A stretch of DNA of 25,853 bases from JAKZSU01 sp047517485 (GCA_047517485.1 JAKZSU010000257.1:1-25853), one strand, 5' to 3'; shown: positions 15,245 through 23,609, counted from the first letter of the stretch. Notes: a model not told the origin generated them from the letters alone. Made by a program: numbers and translations.

Positions 15245-15313
15245 CGCTGTCCTCTATCGTGTCACGGGTTTAGGGGAATCGTCGAACCGGAGCCGCGACA
15301 GGCGGCCGACCGG

Positions 15314-16588
15314 TTACTTCGACTCCTTCTTTACTTCCTCGGCGGGCTCGGCCGCTGTCTCGGCGGCAGGTTCGGCCGCGGCTTCGGCCGCCGCTTCTGC
15401 AGCTGGCTCGGCCGCTGCCTCGGCGGCAGGTTCGGCCGGGGCTTCAGCAGCAGGCTCGGCCGCTGCCTCGGCGGCAGGTTCGGCCGCGGCTACAGCAGCT
15501 GGCTCGGCCGCCGTCTCGGCGGCGGGTTCGGCCGCGGCTTCGGCGGCAGGTTCGGCGGCGGCTTCGGCGGCGGGTTCGGCCGCCGCTTCTGCAGCTGGCT
15601 CGGCCACTGCCCCGGCGGCGGGCTCGGCCGGGGCGTCAGCAGCTGGCTCGGCCGCTGCTTCGGCGGCAGGCTCGGCCGCGGCTTCAGCGGCAGGCTCGGC
15701 CGCTGCCTCGGCGGCAGGCTCGGCCGCTGCCTCGGCGGCAGGCTCGGCCGCTGCCTCGGCGGCAGGCTCGGCCGCGGCTTCGGCGGCAGGCTCGGCCGCT
15801 GCCTCGGCGGCAGCTATTGGCGCCACTTCCTTGACAGTTTCCGGCAAGACCTCGGCGGGCGCCTTGTCGGACGCGCCAATATCGCCGCCCAATGCCACTT
15901 GCTCGGCTTGCAAGCCGTCGATCACCGCTTGCGACAGCAACTGGCAATACAGCAAGATCGCCCGCGTGGCGTCGTCGTTGCCGGGAATCGGATAGGTCAC
16001 GCCGTCGGGATCGCTGTTGCTGTCGATTACCGCCATAACCGGGATGCCGAGTTTAATCGCTTCCAGTTTGGCGATTTTTTCTTTGTTGGTATCGATGATG
16101 AAGACCACGTCGGGCAGACCACCCATTTCGCGGATCCCGCCCAAGGTGCGTTCCAGGCGATCGCGTTCGCGGGTCAGATTGAGCAGTTCTTTCTTGGTCA
16201 GGCCCGAGGAGTCTCCGCCCAATTGATCATCAAGCGTGCGCAAGCGTCCGATCGAATTCGAGATCGTCCGCCAATTGGTCAGTATCCCGCCCAACCAACG
16301 ATGATTGACGAAATACTGCCCGCAGCGCTTGGCCGCCTCCGCGACCGGCTCCTGCGCTTGGCGCTTGGTGCCGACGAACAGCACGCGGCCGCCGCCGGAG
16401 ACCGTCTTTTGAACGAATTCGAGCGCGCGATACAGCATCGGCACGGTCTGTTGCAGATCGATAATGTGAATGCCGTTGCGAACGCCGAACAGATACTGAT
16501 CGACTTTCGGATTCCAACGATGAGTCTGGTGGCCAAAATGAACGCCAGCCTCGAGGAGCTGGCGCATGGTAAAGCTCGGCACGGTCAT
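15314..16588 (-). CDS. rpsB: 30S ribosomal protein S2 with a long Ala/Glu/Pro repeat tail
   Basis: S2 is a 30S subunit protein needed for binding S1 and for translation initiation. The ribosomal domain runs from MTVPSFTMRQLLEAGVHFGH through HRWLGGILTNWRTI, DVVFIIDTNKEKIAKLEA and VIDSNSDPDGVTYPIPGNDD to about residue 243. The ATG at 16588 has a purine-rich GGAGAAGGGGAAG stretch upstream and is preferred over the open frame to 16621. The 424-residue product is far longer than E. coli S2 (241 residues). The excess is a linker and then 18.5 copies of an eight-residue unit, AEPAAEAA, at residues 265-412. A charged end, AEPAEEVKKESK, closes the protein. Alphaproteobacterial S2 often has an Ala/Glu-rich extension, but this one is long and very regular. 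Confidence 0.97.
   Translation of the reverse strand: MTVPSFTMRQLLEAGVHFGHQTHRWNPKVDQYLFGVRNGIHIIDLQQTVPMLYRALEFVQKTVSGGGRVLFVGTKRQAQEPVAEAAKRCGQYFVNHRWLGGILTNWRTISNSIGRLRTLDDQLGGDSSGLTKKELLNLTRERDRLERTLGGIREMGGLPDVVFIIDTNKEKIAKLEAIKLGIPVMAVIDSNSDPDGVTYPIPGNDDATRAILLYCQLLSQAVIDGLQAEQVALGGDIGASDKAPAEVLPETVKEVAPIAAAEAAAEPAAEAAAEPAAEAAAEPAAEAAAEPAAEAAAEPAAEAAAEPAAEAAAEPAADAPAEPAAGAVAEPAAEAAAEPAAEAAAEPAAEAAAEPAAETAAEPAAVAAAEPAAEAAAEPAAEAPAEPAAEAAAEPAAEAAAEAAAEPAAETAAEPAEEVKKESK
15353..15796. repeat. 24-bp tandem repeat (about 18.5 units) inside rpsB
   Basis: The 3' part of rpsB consists of 24-bp units encoding AEPAAEAA on the minus strand, 444 bp in all. Twelve units encode exactly AEPAAEAA. The variants are AEPAADAP, AEPAAGAV, AEPAAETA (twice), AEPAAVAA and AEPAAEAP, plus one half unit (AEAA). 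Synonymous differences between units (gcggca, gcagca, gcagct and so on) show the array is not brand new. Several neighbouring units near 15700-15790 are almost identical, suggesting recent slippage. Confidence 0.9.
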
Positions 16589-16633
16589 AGGTCTTCCCCT
16601 TCTCCGGTTGCTCCGCCGCAAGCGTCAAGCCCG

Positions 16634-16647
16634 TCCCGAATTCGGGA
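16634..16647. promoter_or_regulatory. 14-bp perfect palindrome in the rpsB 5' region
   Basis: TCCCGAATTCGGGA is a perfect palindrome 45 bases upstream of the rpsB ATG. It lies between the probable dnaE terminator and the rpsB ribosome-binding site. It could be a protein-binding operator or, in the mRNA, part of a leader structure for S2 autoregulation. I do not recognise it as a known alphaproteobacterial operator, and no clear -35/-10 pair is evident nearby. Confidence 0.35.
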
Positions 16648-16710
16648 GAGGCACCGGAACGACAAGCAATCGATACGAATGCCGTCGCAAGCTCGCGTGA
16701 GTGATAAACG

Positions 16711-16730
16711 AAGCGGGGAAATACCCGCTT
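16711..16730 (-). terminator. Candidate terminator after dnaE
   Basis: On the minus strand AAGCGGG-TATTTC-CCCGCTT forms a perfect 7-bp GC-rich stem with a six-base loop, followed by CGTTTATC. It sits 38 bases past the dnaE stop and upstream of rpsB. The T-rich stretch is short, so termination may be partial or the hairpin may instead process or stabilise the message. Confidence 0.5.
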
Positions 16731-16768
16731 ACGCGGCCTTTGACAAGCCCTGATCCGCTTTCAGCGTG

Positions 16769-19700
16769 TCATAGATCATGCACGTCGATAACGCCGGGGA
16801 CCGCCTTGAGCGCGGCCCGTGCCGCCGGCGAGACGGCAAATCCGCCCGCCAGTTCGATTTCGACCTCGCCGGCCCCTTTGTAGGGGACGACGACTCGCAG
16901 ACGACCACGCCCGGTGCGCTCGCGCTCGACGACGCTCTTGAGCGTGGGAACGGCCACATCGGCAGCGACGAAAATTCGATACCCGGCACAATTCAGCGCC
17001 ATCCGCCGGTCCAGCGGCTCGATATCCAAAGCGGTCAATCGAACCAATTCGTCGTCGCGTTGAACCTGGCACTTTGCCAGCACCATCGCGCCGGGCTCCA
17101 ACCACTCGCGGGCGCGGGTAAATTGTTCGGCGAAAAGGGTGATCTCGAACAGGCCGCTTTGGTCCGACAGCTGGACGAAGGCAAAGCGACCGCGCGCCGA
17201 ATTGCGTTCCTGGATCGCCAACACCACCCCCGCCAGATCGGCGCGATCGACCGGCTTATCGGCGATCTCGCCATGCGCGATTATGCCGAGCTTGGCAAGT
17301 CCGGCGCCGTAGGCGTCCAGGGGATGCGCCGACAGATAGAATCCCAACGCTTCGAACTCGTTGTGAAGCCGTTCGAGCATCGGCCAATCGGCGACCACCG
17401 GCAGCGGCGGGGTGGCGATTTCGTCCGCCGCCTCGCCGAACAGATTGACTTGACTGCTTTGCCGCTCCTGGAGCGCGACGGTGGCGTGTCGGAGCAGCAG
17501 ATCGGCGGCCGAGACGACTTGCGCGCGGTTGGGATCGAGGCCATCGAAAGCCCCGGCCTTGGCCAGGTTCTCGATCTGTCGCTTGTTGATCTGACCGGTA
17601 TCGAGCCGTCGGGCAAAATCGAACAGGTCGGTGAACGGGCCGTTCTCATCGCGCTCGGCGATGACCATCGCCATCGCGCCGGGGCCGACATTCTTGATCG
17701 CGGCGAGGGCATAGCGGATTGCGCTGGCGCCGCTCTCGTCGGTCTCGACCTCGAAATCGACGCCCGATCGATTGATATCCGGCTGCAACAGCGTGATCCC
17801 CAGGCGATCGAGTTCCTGGCGGAATACATTGAGTTTGTCGGTGTTGCCGCGATCGAGGGTCATCGACGCGGCAAGGAATTCGACCGGATGGTTCGCCTTG
17901 AGATACGCGGTCTGATAGGCGATCAGCGCGTATCCGGCGGAATGAGCCTTGTTGAAACCATAGCCGGCGAATTTGTCGACCAGATCGAACACCTGGCTCG
18001 CGCAGCCCTTGTCGACGCCTTTCGCCATCGCGCCGGAGACGAAGGTCTCGCGCTGCGCCGCCATCTCGGATTTGATCTTCTTGCCCATCGCGCGGCGCAG
18101 GATGTCGGCCTGGCCGAGCGTATAGCCGGCAAAGACCTGGGCGATCCGCATCACCTGTTCCTGATAGATGATGACGCCGTAGGTATCCTTGGTGACCGGG
18201 GTGATCGTCTCATGCATATGCTCGGGCTCTTCGCGCCCGTGTTTGCAGCCGACGTATTTCGGAATGTTTTCCATCGGCCCCGGTCGATAGAGCGCGACCA
18301 AGGCAATAATGTCCTCGATATTGTCGACCCGCGCGTCGCGCAACAGATTGCGCATGCCCGAGCTTTCAAACTGGAACACGCCGACGGTCTCGCCGCGGCT
18401 CATCTGCGCGAAGGTCTTGGCGTCGTCGAACGGGATTTTGTCGAGTTTGATGATTTTTCCCTGCCGCGCGAGCAAGCCGGCGGCACGGTGCAACACGGTC
18501 AGTGTCTTGAGGCCGAGAAAATCGAATTTCACCAGCCCGGCCTGCTCGACATATTTCATATTGTACTGGGTGACCGGGACATCCGATCGCGGATCGCGAT
18601 AGAGCGGCACCAACTCATCGAGCGGGCGGTCGCCGATCACCACCCCCGCGGCGTGGGTCGAGGCGTGGCGGTACAGCCCCTCGAGCCGCAGCGCGATGTG
18701 CAGCAGGCGGGCGACATCGGGGTCCTCGTCACGCGCCTCCTGCAAGCGCGGCTCGCCGTTGATCGCCTCCTGCAGGGTGACCGGGTCGGCCGGATTGTTG
18801 GGCACCATCTTGCACAGCCGGTCGACCTGGCCATAGGGCAGTTGCAGCACCCGCCCGACGTCGCGGAGCACCGCGCGCGCCTGCAATTTTCCAAAGGTGA
18901 TGATTTGCGCCACCCGATCGCGGCCGTATTCGTCTTGTACGTACTCGATAACTTCGTCGCGTCGGTCCTGACAGAAATCGATATCGAAATCCGGCATCGA
19001 CACGCGCTCGAGATTGAGGAAGCGCTCGAACAACAGGCCGAACCGCAACGGATCGAGGTCGGTAATATCGAGACCCCACGCGACCACTGAGCCGGCGCCC
19101 GAGCCGCGCCCCGGGCCGACCGGAATATCGTGCTCCTTCGCCCACTGAATGAAGTCGGCGACGATGAGGAAATAGCCGGCGAACCCCATGTCGATGATCA
19201 CGCCGAGCTCGAATTCCAGCCGCTCGCGATAGGGTGCCGCCGCCGCGACCTTGGCGCTCTCATCCAGGTCCGCGACGGTGACCTGCGCATCGAGACGGCG
19301 CTCAAGTCCCGCGACCGCCAATCTGCGCAGGACCTCGGCCTCGCTGTCGCCGTCCGCGACCTTCGGTGAAGTCGGCAGCATCGGCGCGCGGCGCTCGACC
19401 ATGAACGCGCAGCGCTTGGCGATCACCACGCTATTGTCGACCGCCTCGGGGATATCGGCAAACAAGTCGCGCATCTCCCGGGCCGACTTGAAATAATGCT
19501 CGGGCGTGACCCGCGGGCGATCTTCCTGGCTCACATAGGCGCCATGGGCGATGCACATCAGGGCATCGTGCGCCTCGTGCATACCGCGATCGACGAAGCA
19601 CGCGTCATTGGTCGCGACCAGCGGCAGATCGAGCGCATACGCCAGGTCGATCAAGGCTGGCTCGATCCGATCCTCGATCTCGAGACCATGGCGCTGTAAT

Positions 19701-20239
19701 TCGATATAGAATCGATCCGGAAACATCTTGGCCAGGCGCTCTGCCATCGCCGCGGCGCCGGCCGCATTACCAATCGCCAGCAGCCGGCCGATGAGACCCG
19801 CCGGCCCACCCGACAAGGCGATGAGACCGTCCGCATGGGCGGCCACGGTCGCGAGATCGACGTGCGGTTGTTCGCTTCCCGGGGTTTCGAGAAACGCCTT
19901 GCTGGTCAACTTGATCAAGTTCTGATAGCCGGCCGCGTCTTGGACCAGGAGAACCAGTTGAGCGGTCTCGACACCGGCCGCGCCGCCCTTTTGCTTGCGC
20001 CCCGCGTCCCCGAGGTCGATGCCGACGGCGATTTGGCAGCCGACGATGGGTTGAACGCCGGCGTCCGCGCAGGCGAGCGAAATCTCCAAGGCGCCGAACA
20101 GATTTCCCGAATCGGTGACCGCGACCGCGGGCATCTCGTTCTCGAGACACAGCCCGACCAGGTCGGCGACCTTGATCGCGCCTTCGGACAGCGAATAGGC
20201 GCTGTGAACCCGCAAGTGGACGAAATCGGCGTGTGTCAT
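16769..20239 (-). CDS. dnaE: DNA polymerase III subunit alpha
   Basis: DnaE is the catalytic subunit of the replicative DNA polymerase. The 1156-residue protein has an N-terminal PHP domain (about 1-270). It starts with HLRVHSAYSL, where an Arg replaces a metal-binding His, as in E. coli, so the PHP domain is probably catalytically inactive. The polymerase core has GPGRGSGAGSVVAW and the catalytic aspartates Asp417 and Asp419 in MPDFDIDFCQDRRDEV. The third catalytic aspartate is Asp573 in KFDFLGLKTL. The fingers region holds GYGFNKAHSAGYALIAYQTA. Tandem helix-hairpin-helix and OB-fold segments follow (LAGVVLAIQERNSARGRFAF, about 980-1080). No intein or frameshift is seen. The start MTHADFVHLRVHS fits the family; its ribosome-binding site is weak. 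Confidence 0.97.
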   Translation of the reverse strand: MTHADFVHLRVHSAYSLSEGAIKVADLVGLCLENEMPAVAVTDSGNLFGALEISLACADAGVQPIVGCQIAVGIDLGDAGRKQKGGAAGVETAQLVLLVQDAAGYQNLIKLTSKAFLETPGSEQPHVDLATVAAHADGLIALSGGPAGLIGRLLAIGNAAGAAAMAERLAKMFPDRFYIELQRHGLEIEDRIEPALIDLAYALDLPLVATNDACFVDRGMHEAHDALMCIAHGAYVSQEDRPRVTPEHYFKSAREMRDLFADIPEAVDNSVVIAKRCAFMVERRAPMLPTSPKVADGDSEAEVLRRLAVAGLERRLDAQVTVADLDESAKVAAAAPYRERLEFELGVIIDMGFAGYFLIVADFIQWAKEHDIPVGPGRGSGAGSVVAWGLDITDLDPLRFGLLFERFLNLERVSMPDFDIDFCQDRRDEVIEYVQDEYGRDRVAQIITFGKLQARAVLRDVGRVLQLPYGQVDRLCKMVPNNPADPVTLQEAINGEPRLQEARDEDPDVARLLHIALRLEGLYRHASTHAAGVVIGDRPLDELVPLYRDPRSDVPVTQYNMKYVEQAGLVKFDFLGLKTLTVLHRAAGLLARQGKIIKLDKIPFDDAKTFAQMSRGETVGVFQFESSGMRNLLRDARVDNIEDIIALVALYRPGPMENIPKYVGCKHGREEPEHMHETITPVTKDTYGVIIYQEQVMRIAQVFAGYTLGQADILRRAMGKKIKSEMAAQRETFVSGAMAKGVDKGCASQVFDLVDKFAGYGFNKAHSAGYALIAYQTAYLKANHPVEFLAASMTLDRGNTDKLNVFRQELDRLGITLLQPDINRSGVDFEVETDESGASAIRYALAAIKNVGPGAMAMVIAERDENGPFTDLFDFARRLDTGQINKRQIENLAKAGAFDGLDPNRAQVVSAADLLLRHATVALQERQSSQVNLFGEAADEIATPPLPVVADWPMLERLHNEFEALGFYLSAHPLDAYGAGLAKLGIIAHGEIADKPVDRADLAGVVLAIQERNSARGRFAFVQLSDQSGLFEITLFAEQFTRAREWLEPGAMVLAKCQVQRDDELVRLTALDIEPLDRRMALNCAGYRIFVAADVAVPTLKSVVERERTGRGRLRVVVPYKGAGEVEIELAGGFAVSPAARAALKAVPGVIDVHDL

Positions 20240-20302
20240 GGCTCGCGTGCTTTGAGAAAATCCAACCGCCAGGATTCCATTTCTGGCGCGCGAAGTCAGC
20301 CG

Positions 20303-20332
20303 TTGGACGCGCGGGCGCCGGGGGCCTAGACT
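20303..20332 (+). promoter_or_regulatory. Candidate sigma70 promoter for the PPOX-type gene
   Basis: TTGGAC (20303-20308) and TAGACT (20327-20332) are 18 bases apart, with a predicted start of transcription near 20339. An AGGAG Shine-Dalgarno at 20350-20354 precedes the ATG at 20364. Prediction from consensus only. Confidence 0.4.
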
Positions 20333-20363
20333 TCGCCACCGGACAGTACAGGAGTGGCGGACG

Positions 20364-21008
20364 ATGTCAGGCGAATCATCCTATCCGACCGTGACCGACG
20401 AGGCCGCGCTGCGCGACCTCTTCCCCGCGCCCAAGGAGCGGGTGGTCCTCAAACAGATGACCAGCCTCGACGTCTACTGCCGGCGCCTGATCGAGATCTC
20501 GCCGTTCGTCTGCCTGGCGACCTCCGACGAAGACGGCCGGGTCGACGTCAGCCCACGCGGCGACGCGCCGGGTTTTGTTCGTGTGGTCGACGACATGACC
20601 TTGATGATCCCCGATCGTCGCGGCAACAACCGCCTCGATTCCCTGACCAATATCATCGCCAATCCCGAAGTCGGTCTCTTGTTCATGGTGCCCGGGATCG
20701 ATGAGACCGTGCGGGTCAACGGCCACGCCTCGTTGATCGTCGATCAAGCGCTCTGCGATACCTTCACCGTCAACGGCAAGGCCCCGAAAGTAGTGATCCG
20801 GATCACCGCGCACGAGGTGTTTTTTCATTGCGCGAAAGCGTTTATCCGCTCGAAGCTGTGGCATCCGGAATCGCGGGTCGAACGCAGCGTGCTGCCCGGG
20901 CTCGGGCAAATCGTCGCCGAGCAGATCGCGGGCAAGACATTATCGCAATCCGAGGCGCAGAAAGCCGACGCCGTCATCGACGACGCGTATCGCAACCTCC
21001 TCTATTAA
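20364..21008 (+). CDS. Pyridoxamine 5'-phosphate oxidase-family FMN protein (MSMEG_1061/DR2398-like)
   Basis: This is a split-barrel flavin-binding protein of the PPOX superfamily. It is of the subgroup related to DR2398 and MSMEG_1061, not true PdxH. The 214-residue sequence has the subgroup's landmarks as I recall them: FVCLATSDEDGRVDVSPRGD, PGFVRVVD, LMIPDRRGNNRLDSLTNI, NPEVGLLFMVPG, ETVRVNGHASL, and HCAKAFIRSKLW near 155-166. The substrate is unknown for the subgroup; FMN binding and an oxidoreductase role are likely. It diverges from dnaE with 124 bp between the starts, so it has its own promoter and is not part of the replication or envelope operon. AGGAG at 20350-20354 supports the start. 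Confidence 0.88.
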   Translation: MSGESSYPTVTDEAALRDLFPAPKERVVLKQMTSLDVYCRRLIEISPFVCLATSDEDGRVDVSPRGDAPGFVRVVDDMTLMIPDRRGNNRLDSLTNIIANPEVGLLFMVPGIDETVRVNGHASLIVDQALCDTFTVNGKAPKVVIRITAHEVFFHCAKAFIRSKLWHPESRVERSVLPGLGQIVAEQIAGKTLSQSEAQKADAVIDDAYRNLLY

Positions 21009-21040
21009 CCGCGCCGCACTTGGCGACGCCGTTAACGCTT

Positions 21041-21226
21041 TTACTGCGTCTCTTGGGTCCCCGACTCGGCGACCGTCATCGGACCATCGGTCGAGACGGT
21101 CTCGATCGGCACCGAGACTTCGTGCGACTGACCGCCGCACAACAGGCCGCCGGCAAACGCCGACGCCATGGTTATCGCGGTTACCGCGATCGCCACGCCA
21201 GAGACGCGAAGCACTGTTTTGGTCAT
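21041..21226 (-). CDS. Small exported or membrane-anchored protein of unknown function
   Basis: I do not recognise this 61-residue protein. It starts MTKTVLRVSGVAIAVTAITM at 21226, where GAGGGGAGA lies just upstream. The same frame is open to 21295, but without a ribosome-binding site. Residues 8-32 form one hydrophobic segment (VSGVAIAVTAITMASAFAGG), either a signal peptide or an anchor. A cysteine follows (LLCGGQSHE), but the bases before it do not make a lipobox. The rest is Ser/Thr/Glu-rich and polar. It converges on the PPOX-type gene with a 32-bp gap. Probably periplasmic; real but uncharacterised. Confidence 0.6.
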   Translation of the reverse strand: MTKTVLRVSGVAIAVTAITMASAFAGGLLCGGQSHEVSVPIETVSTDGPMTVAESGTQETQ

Positions 21227-21405
21227 GGGGTCTCCCCTCGTATTTAGGTCGCCAGCTTGGCGCCGCGACGGGCGAAAAGTCAAGCGCGACGCCACATATT
21301 CACCGCGGTGTGATGTTGTTCACAGTGTATTCGCTTTTCTTCCCCCATATTGTCGATGATTGATGCCGTATTATGTGAAATGTATGGAGTTCGGGGCGAA
21401 TTTCG

Positions 21406-21705
21406 ATGAGTGATTGTGGCCTTAACGTCCGTAGGATGGCGTTAAAATTGATCAAGGGGCATGGCAGGGATGCCATGGTGGTGGCCGCCCAATGGGTGCG
21501 CTGCGCCGATCGCGCTGGCGACCCGGATCGCCACAGCGCTTGGGTGCAGATCGAATCCCTGGTGCACAAACTGCTCAACAGCGCCGACGTCACCAAGAAA
21601 CTTCGACTTAAGGCGGCCAAGGCCAGACAATCCGCCGACGCTCTCGATCAGCCGAACCTCACCCCCCAGCCGGAACCGCCTCGACCTTCCCTGCCCGCAG
21701 AGTAA
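21406..21705 (+). CDS. Small alpha-helical protein of unknown function
   Basis: The 99-residue ORF has a basic, helical core: ALKLIKGHGRDAMVVAAQWV, then DRAGDPDRHSAWVQIESLVH. It ends in a Pro-rich tail (NLTPQPEPPRPSLPAE). The pattern resembles a group of short alphaproteobacterial proteins containing a L-I-x-x-H-G-x-x-A and AxDRAxxxxDxxxxxxWxxI layout that I remember as uncharacterised. The last 47 bases overlap the end of lolD on the other strand, so the Pro-rich tail is partly antisense to lolD. A GGGGCGAA stretch lies upstream of the ATG. The codon pattern of the first 65 residues looks coding. Confidence 0.6.
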   Translation: MSDCGLNVRRMALKLIKGHGRDAMVVAAQWVRCADRAGDPDRHSAWVQIESLVHKLLNSADVTKKLRLKAAKARQSADALDQPNLTPQPEPPRPSLPAE

Positions 21706-22366
21706 CCCCACGGTCCATCCGTCCCGCGATTTCGGGATTATGGGTCGCGATCAGCGCCGCCAAGCCCTCCTGGCGCACCAAAATCATCAATTCATCGAAC
21801 ACTTTTCCCGAGGTCTCCGGATCGAGGTTTCCCGTCGGCTCGTCCGCGAGAAGGAGTTTGGGCCTATTGGCGAGCGCGCGGGCGATCGCCACCCGCTGCT
21901 GTTCACCGCCCGACAATTGCCCCGGCCGATGGCCGACGCGATCGCCCAGTCCGACGCGCTCGAGCAGATCCATTGCCGCCGCCCGCGCGGTTGCGCGGTC
22001 CACGCCGGCGATCAATTGCGGCATCAGGACATTCTCGAGGGCGGAGAATTCCGGCAACAGATGATGGAACTGATAGACGAAACCCAAGGTGCGCCGGCGC
22101 ATCGCGGTGCGGTCGCGATCGCCGAGGCCGCCGCACGCCGTTCCTGCGATCGCGACTTCCCCCGCGTCGGGGCGCTCGAGCAAGCCCGCGACATGCAACA
22201 AGGTCGATTTGCCCGACCCCGACGGCCCGACCATGGCGACCACCTCGCCGGCGGTGATCGTCAGGCTGGCGCCATTGAGCACCTCGAGGGTGCGTCCGCC
22301 TTGTTCGAAGCGCCGCACCACGCCGTCGAGTTCGAGTACCGCCGGCGCCGGCGGCGCGTCACTCAT
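21659..22366 (-). CDS. lolD: Lipoprotein-releasing ABC transporter ATP-binding protein
   Basis: LolD powers extraction of outer-membrane lipoproteins from the inner membrane and their handover to LolA. The 235-residue ATPase has Walker A GPSGSGKST, a Q-loop in YQFHHLLPEFSALENV, the signature LSGGEQQRVAIARAL, Walker B LLLADEPTGNLDPETS and the switch His in ATHNPE. FHHLLPEF with AxENV is typical of the LolD/MacB class. It overlaps the end of the permease gene by 8 bp, which indicates translational coupling in a two-gene transporter unit. Its 3' end overlaps the small plus-strand gene at 21406. Confidence 0.96.
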   Translation of the reverse strand: MSDAPPAPAVLELDGVVRRFEQGGRTLEVLNGASLTITAGEVVAMVGPSGSGKSTLLHVAGLLERPDAGEVAIAGTACGGLGDRDRTAMRRRTLGFVYQFHHLLPEFSALENVLMPQLIAGVDRATARAAAMDLLERVGLGDRVGHRPGQLSGGEQQRVAIARALANRPKLLLADEPTGNLDPETSGKVFDELMILVRQEGLAALIATHNPEIAGRMDRGVTLRAGKVEAVPAGG

Positions 22367-23609
22367 AGCGCAACGCCTCGACCGGATCGAGGCGCGCCGC
22401 GCGCCACGCCGGGTAGATCGTCGCCAGGAACGATAGAACGAGGCTGATCAAGGCGATCGCGGTGACGTCTTGGGGATCGATCACCGCCGGCATCCGCGTC
22501 AAATAGTAAATTTCGGGGTCGAACACCGTAGTCCCGAACACCGTTTCGACCCAACCCTGGATCCGCGAGATATTGCCGGCGAACGCCAGGCCGAGCGCGA
22601 CTCCGGAAATCGTCCCGGCCAACCCGATCGCCGCCCCGGTCATGAAAAAGATTCGCATCACCGCGCCCTGAGTCGCCCCCATGGTGCGCATGATCGCGAT
22701 CCCCTTGCCCTTGTCGTGCACCAGCATCACCAGACTGGCGATGATGTTGAACGCGGCGATCAGAATAATCAGTGTAAGGATAAGGAACATCACGTTGCGC
22801 TCGACCTTGAGCGCGTTGGCGAGCTGACTGAATTGCGCGCTCCACGGCGACGCATAGCCGCGCCCGTCGATCGCCACCGTGATGTCTTGCGCCGACAGCC
22901 AGGCGGTATCGGCATCGTCGGTCACCACCTCGATCTGATTGACCATATCCTTGAGTTGGAAATGCAACTGGGCGCGATCCAACGGCATGAAGATCAGCAG
23001 GCCGTCATATTGCGACATGCCGAGGTTGAACGTGCCGAGCACCGGGTAGGCTCGGGCACTCGGGATCACGCCCACCACTGTCGAGCGGCCTTGCGGCGCA
23101 ACCACGGTAACTTTGTCTCCGGCGGCGATCCCGAGCGCGTTCGCCAGGCGGTAACCGACGAGAACACCGTCCTCGACACCAAACCGTTCGACGGCGCCGG
23201 GCGTCGCCTTGACGGTCACCAAATCACGTTCGCGAAGGTCCTCGGCGCGGATGCCGCGCACCAGCGCCCCACGCGCCTTGCCGGCGTTGGTCGCCATGAC
23301 TTGGGCTTCGACTTGCGGTGTCACCCGGACCACCCGCTCGACGCCACGAATGTCGCTCGCCACCACGTCGAAGTCGGCGATCCCCTCGCCGATCTGCTGG
23401 GCATAGACCGTCACGTGGCCGTTGATCCCGAGCAGGCGGGTCAGCAGCTCGATGCGAAAGCCGTTCATCACCGACATGACGATGATCAGGGTCGCCACCC
23501 CGAGCGCGATGCCGATCAGCGAAAAACCCGCGACAACTGAAATGAATCCCTCGCTGCGCCGGGCGCGCAAATAGCGCCACGCGACCCAGCGCTCGAAACC
23601 GCCGAACAC
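22359..23609 (-). CDS. lolC: Lipoprotein-releasing ABC transporter permease (LolC/LolE family)
   Basis: This inner-membrane permease partners LolD in lipoprotein release. The 416-residue protein has four membrane segments (about 24-48, 272-297, 320-345 and 383-405) and a large periplasmic domain between the first two. Family features are WRYLRARRSEGFISVVAGFS, IALGVATLIIVMSVMNGF, FQLKDMVNQIEVVTD, MRTMGATQGAVMRIF and the C-terminal YPAWRAARLDPVEALRYE. Only one permease gene is present, whereas E. coli has LolC and LolE. In alphaproteobacteria a single hybrid permease probably acts as a homodimer, so the symbol lolC is by convention. It starts 4 bp after the proS stop. Confidence 0.95.
   Translation of the reverse strand: MFGGFERWVAWRYLRARRSEGFISVVAGFSLIGIALGVATLIIVMSVMNGFRIELLTRLLGINGHVTVYAQQIGEGIADFDVVASDIRGVERVVRVTPQVEAQVMATNAGKARGALVRGIRAEDLRERDLVTVKATPGAVERFGVEDGVLVGYRLANALGIAAGDKVTVVAPQGRSTVVGVIPSARAYPVLGTFNLGMSQYDGLLIFMPLDRAQLHFQLKDMVNQIEVVTDDADTAWLSAQDITVAIDGRGYASPWSAQFSQLANALKVERNVMFLILTLIILIAAFNIIASLVMLVHDKGKGIAIMRTMGATQGAVMRIFFMTGAAIGLAGTISGVALGLAFAGNISRIQGWVETVFGTTVFDPEIYYLTRMPAVIDPQDVTAIALISLVLSFLATIYPAWRAARLDPVEALRYE

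Noticed and set aside
15353..15796. CRISPR array or other spacer-repeat array
   Set aside because: The 24-bp repeats are contiguous with no unique spacers and are in frame with rpsB.
14774..16753. 659-residue plus-strand ORF, Gly/Arg-rich, opposite tsf and rpsB
   Set aside because: It is the antisense of rpsB, including the 24-bp repeat array, and of tsf; the Gly/Arg/Leu repetition is only the complement of the AEPAAEAA repeat.
16778..19090. 770-residue plus-strand ORF opposite dnaE
   Set aside because: A GC-rich antisense shadow of a well-supported polymerase gene; it has no recognisable domain, and codon position bias belongs to dnaE.
21301..21310. CACCGCGGTG palindrome between the two small genes as an operator
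   Set aside because: Ten-base GC palindromes are frequent in this composition, and no promoter elements are aligned with it.
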